The notes under the pieces are model-generated. The model did not search any database and was not told where the DNA came from. It saw only the letters and a list, made by a program, of their open reading frames with translations. This document shows, piece by piece, positions 61,147 through 64,000 of a DNA stretch of 64,000 nucleotides (position 1 is the first letter of the stretch; every line of letters starts with the position of its first letter). Made by a program: the position numbers and the translations under genes. The DNA lies in assembly GCF_026241855.1 (NCBI RefSeq), contig NZ_JAPJDC010000001.1, positions 682,001-746,000 of the forward strand, given 5' to 3'. Origin of the DNA: Curtobacterium flaccumfaciens pv. betae. Lineage in GTDB: Bacteria > Actinomycetota > Actinomycetes > Actinomycetales > Microbacteriaceae.

Positions 61147-63629
61147 CCGCGACGGACGCGACGCAGACCGCCGGACGCGACCCGCGCCTCCAGGCCGACA
61201 GCGCGACGGACGCGACCGCGACGGACGCGACCGCGACCACCGCCGGACCCCGCGCCGACGCCCTGCTCGCCGTGATGACCCTCGACGAGAAGGTCGCGCA
61301 GCTCGTCGGCTACTGGCTCGACCAGAACGGCGTGGTCGCGCCCATGCAGGGCGAGATGGCGGCCGTGCAGCAGGGCAGCACCCTGGCGGACATCACCCGC
61401 GACGGCATCGGGCAGTTCACTCGCGTCTACGGCACCCGTCCCGTCGAACCCGACGAGCGTGCTGCCTGGCTCTGGGCCGAACAGCGCCGCCTGCAGCGCG
61501 AGACCCGGCTCGGGATCCCGGCGCTCGTCCACGAGGAGTGCCTGACCGGGCTCGCCGCGTGGAAGGCCGCGACGTTCCCGACCCCGCTGGCGTGGGGCGC
61601 GTCGTTCGACCCGGAGCTCGTCGAGCAGGTCGGCGCCGCGATCGGTGCGTCCATGCGCCAGCTCGGCGTCCACCAGGGGCTCGCACCCGTGCTCGACGTG
61701 ATCCGCGACCCCCGCTGGGGCCGGGTCGACGAGTGCATCGCCGAGGACCCGTACCTGGTCGGCACGGTCGGCACCGCGTACGTGCGCGGGTTGCAGTCCG
61801 CCGGGGTCGACGCGACCCTGAAGCACTTCCTCGGGTACTCGGCGTCGCAGGCGGGGCGGAACCACGCCCCCGTGCACGCCGGGGCCCGCGAGGTGGCCGA
61901 CGTGTACCTGCCGCCCTTCGAGATGGCGCTGCGAGACGGTGGCGCCCGGAGCGTCATGAACTCGTACGCCGAGATCGACGGCGTGCCCGTCGCGGCGAAC
62001 GGCGAACTGCTCACCGACCTGCTCCGCGACCGGCTCGGCTTCGACGGGACCGTCGTCGCGGACTACTTCTCGGTGGCGTTCCTCGAGGTGATGCACGGCA
62101 TCGCCGCCGACCGTGGCGAGGCCGCGGCGCTGGCGCTCGAGGCCGGCATCGACGTCGAGCTCCCGACCGGTGACGCGTACCTCGCGCCGCTGGTCGAGCG
62201 GGTCCGCAGCGGGCAGGTGGACGAGGCGCTCGTCGACCGCGCCGTGCTCCGGGTGCTCCGGCAGAAGGAGCGGCTCGGCCTGCTCGAACCGGACGCGTTC
62301 GCCGAGGACGCCCCGACAGGGATCGACCTCGACACACCGCTGCACCAGGCGCTCGCACGGCAGCTGGCGGCGAAGTCGCTCGTGCTGCTGTCGAACGACA
62401 GCAGCACCGCCGACAGCGGCAGCGCTCGCGGCACCCCCGTCCTCCCGCTCGCGCCGGGGGCCTCGGTCGCGGTCATCGGCCCGAACGCCGACCGCGCCGA
62501 GGCCCTGCAGGGCTGCTACTCGTTCGCCAACCACGTGCTCGCCTCGCACCCCGACCTGCCGCTCGGCTTCGCGATCCCGACCGTCCGCGAAGCCGTCGCC
62601 CAGGCACTCGCCCCGGCAGCGGTCCGCTTCGCAGCGGGCTGCGCCGTCACGGGCGACGACCGGGCCGGCTTCGCCGACGCGGTCGCCGTGGCCTCCGCCT
62701 CGGACGTCGCGGTGGTCGTCGTCGGTGACCAGGCCGGACTCTTCGGCCGCGGCACGGTCGGCGAGGGCAACGACACCGAGTCGCTCGACCTGCCCGGCGT
62801 GCAGCGCGAGCTGGTCGAGGCCGTCGTCGCGACCGGGACCCCCACCGTGATGGTGTTGCTCACCGGCCGACCGTACGCGATCGGCTGGGCGCTCGACGGC
62901 GACCAACCGCGTCCGGCCGCGGTCGTGCAGGCGTTCTTCCCGGGCGAGGGCGGCGGGCTGGCGATCGCCGACCTGCTCACCGGCGAGGCCTCACCCTCGG
63001 GCCGCCTGCCGCTGTCCCTGCCCCGGTCCGCCGGTGCGCAGCCGTTCACGTACCTGCACCCGCGGCTCGGCGGTCCGTCCGACGTCACCGCCGCGGACTC
63101 CACGCCGGTGCGACCGTTCGGCTTCGGCCTCGGCTACACCGACTTCGCCTACGACGAGCTCGTCGTCGACCAGGACGTCCGCTCCGACGGCGTCTTCACC
63201 GCGTCGGTGACGGTCCGGAACACCGGGTCCCGTGACGGCGAGGACGTCGTGCAGCTCTACGGGCACGACGTGCACGGCAGCGTCACCAGGCCCGAGGTGC
63301 AGCTCCTCGGGTACGCGCGGGTCGCGCTCGCCGCGGGGGAGTCCGCGCGGGTCCGCTTCCGCGTCCCGGTGCAGCGCTTCGCGTTCACCGACCGTCGGAT
63401 GCGCAAGGTGGTCGAGCCCGGCGACGTGCAGGTCTGGGTCGCGTCGCACGCGGCGGCGTCACGGCCGGGAGGCCCGGTGGCAGCCGGTGGGATCGTCGCC
63501 TCGGGCGACGGTCCGGTCCGACACCCCGTCCCCGGCACCGCCACGGAGCGCGCGACCGTCGCGGTCACCGGCGCGGTCCACGAGGTCACCCCGGGCGACC
63601 CCCGCCTGGTGGAGTGGTCGCTCGTCTGA
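61143..63629 (+). CDS. Glycoside hydrolase family 3 (beta-glucosidase/beta-xylosidase-like)
   Basis: An 828-residue cytosolic enzyme without signal peptide. It should cut the oligosaccharide imported by the coupled transporter. H-E-E-C-L-T-G (130-136), R-D-P-R-W-G-R (188-194), K-H-F (227-229) and D307 in V-V-A-D-Y-F-S, the nucleophile, are seen. A C-terminal FN3-like domain follows. The HEECLTG and E-D-P-Y-L-V-G forms favour the xylosidase-like branch. The first 40 residues are an Ala/Thr/Asp repeat with a piece of the intergenic repeat. Another repeat piece lies at 63466-63480. The GTG start overlaps the permease stop. Confidence 0.87.
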   Translation: MTATDATQTAGRDPRLQADSATDATATDATATTAGPRADALLAVMTLDEKVAQLVGYWLDQNGVVAPMQGEMAAVQQGSTLADITRDGIGQFTRVYGTRPVEPDERAAWLWAEQRRLQRETRLGIPALVHEECLTGLAAWKAATFPTPLAWGASFDPELVEQVGAAIGASMRQLGVHQGLAPVLDVIRDPRWGRVDECIAEDPYLVGTVGTAYVRGLQSAGVDATLKHFLGYSASQAGRNHAPVHAGAREVADVYLPPFEMALRDGGARSVMNSYAEIDGVPVAANGELLTDLLRDRLGFDGTVVADYFSVAFLEVMHGIAADRGEAAALALEAGIDVELPTGDAYLAPLVERVRSGQVDEALVDRAVLRVLRQKERLGLLEPDAFAEDAPTGIDLDTPLHQALARQLAAKSLVLLSNDSSTADSGSARGTPVLPLAPGASVAVIGPNADRAEALQGCYSFANHVLASHPDLPLGFAIPTVREAVAQALAPAAVRFAAGCAVTGDDRAGFADAVAVASASDVAVVVVGDQAGLFGRGTVGEGNDTESLDLPGVQRELVEAVVATGTPTVMVLLTGRPYAIGWALDGDQPRPAAVVQAFFPGEGGGLAIADLLTGEASPSGRLPLSLPRSAGAQPFTYLHPRLGGPSDVTAADSTPVRPFGFGLGYTDFAYDELVVDQDVRSDGVFTASVTVRNTGSRDGEDVVQLYGHDVHGSVTRPEVQLLGYARVALAAGESARVRFRVPVQRFAFTDRRMRKVVEPGDVQVWVASHAAASRPGGPVAAGGIVASGDGPVRHPVPGTATERATVAVTGAVHEVTPGDPRLVEWSLV

Positions 63630-63638
63630 CGGCAGTAC

Positions 63639-63669
63639 GGGGAGGCGTCGGCACCACCGATGCCTCCCC
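63639..63669. terminator. Bidirectional terminator after the GH3 gene
   Basis: GGGGAGGCGTCGG and CCGATGCCTCCCC form a 13-bp stem with one G-T pair around a five-base loop CACCA, between convergent genes. Confidence 0.65.
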
Positions 63670-64000
63670 TCATCCCGTCCGTCGACCAGCCGCGGGGTCG
63701 GTGGCGAGTGCGGCCGGGTCGCGCAGACCACGGAGCGGTGAGGCGACGACCCAGACGACGGTGAGCAAGATCCCCGCGCACCCCAGGGTGAGGCCGGTCC
63801 GCGTGCCGAGCAGCTCTCCGACCAGGCCGCCGAGCCCAGCCCCGATCGCGATGACGCCGTAGGACAGCCAGCGCATGGTGGCGTTGACCCGGCCGAGCAC
63901 CTGGTCCGGCGAACGCAGCTGGCGGAGCGTGAGTGCGACGACGCTCGACGGTGAGGTCCCCGCGCCGTTCACGGCGAACACCCCGATCAGGACGGTGACC
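63670..64000 (-). CDS. MFS transporter, C-terminal end (partial)
   Basis: The frame runs off the window edge. About 110 residues are visible, with hydrophobic segments and G-R-V-N-A-T-M-R-W-L-S-Y-G, a motif of the MFS_3/enterobactin-exporter-like group (R-x-N-A-x-x-R), then L-G-G-L-V-G. It ends with a polar tail at 63670. The substrate is unknown. Confidence 0.75.
   Translation of the reverse strand, partial: VTVLIGVFAVNGAGTSPSSVVALTLRQLRSPDQVLGRVNATMRWLSYGVIAIGAGLGGLVGELLGTRTGLTLGCAGILLTVVWVVASPLRGLRDPAALATDPAAGRRTG

Noticed and set aside
61204..61233. Tandem 15-bp repeat as a regulatory element
   Set aside because: It lies in frame within the GH3 gene and encodes an Ala-Thr-Asp run; low-complexity coding sequence explains it.

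Overview
The window is GC-rich throughout. Its CDSs use GTG starts freely, and many lack a Shine-Dalgarno sequence but carry a TANNNT box 5-7 nt before the start codon. This points to a Gram-positive actinobacterium. The gene content (many ATPase-less sugar ABC transporters, TetR/MarR/LacI regulators, dense intergenic palindromes) fits the Microbacteriaceae, and Curtobacterium is my best guess. That genus call is an inference, not a demonstrated assignment.

Layout. 1-3.8 kb: the tail of moaE, a small membrane protein, an ABC-F ATPase, a glyoxalase-fold protein, a MarR regulator and tRNA-Gln(UUG). 3.9-11.9 kb: accessory DNA of visibly lower GC lying directly behind the tRNA. It holds a transposase remnant, a complete IS3-family element (4641-5906) with terminal inverted repeats and a -1 frameshift heptamer, a divergent membrane protein, and a three-gene CBASS-type anti-phage operon (6762-10959). 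12-36.5 kb: ordinary chromosomal genes, including SDR and alpha/beta hydrolase genes with a TetR regulator, an arsenite-type efflux operon, a beta-lactamase-fold hydrolase, mtnN, a class II UvrA, a glycolate/lactate oxidase, an MFS exporter with a MarR regulator, and a DEAD-box helicase. 36.8-45.3 kb: a secreted FN3/propeller protein, an epimerase/TetR pair, and a three-gene surface-polysaccharide operon (GT2 synthase, RsbW-like ATPase, GH26-like/OpgC fusion). 45.4-63.6 kb: three carbohydrate ABC transporters without ATPases. One is followed by ThuA and Gfo/Idh/MocA genes and one by a GH3 glycosidase. LacI, MarR and AraC regulators lie among them. The window ends inside an MFS gene.

The most interesting system is the CBASS operon. 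A CD-NTase ending in glycine is translationally coupled to an E2-E1 (Cap2-like) protein, which is coupled in turn to one polypeptide carrying a JAMM peptidase (Cap3-like), a TIR domain and a SAVED domain. The regulatory deconjugase and the cyclic-nucleotide-sensing NADase effector therefore appear to be one protein. I do not know of a description of that architecture.

A second theme is architecture at gene ends. A family of near-perfect palindromes with the core GACGGGAGGCCCG sits in spaces between genes, often next to other long hairpins, and pieces of related sequence have entered reading frames. The polysaccharide operon is also unusual. Its synthase has a helical insertion of about 145 residues in the catalytic domain, and the GH26-like domain fused to OpgC lacks both expected catalytic glutamates.
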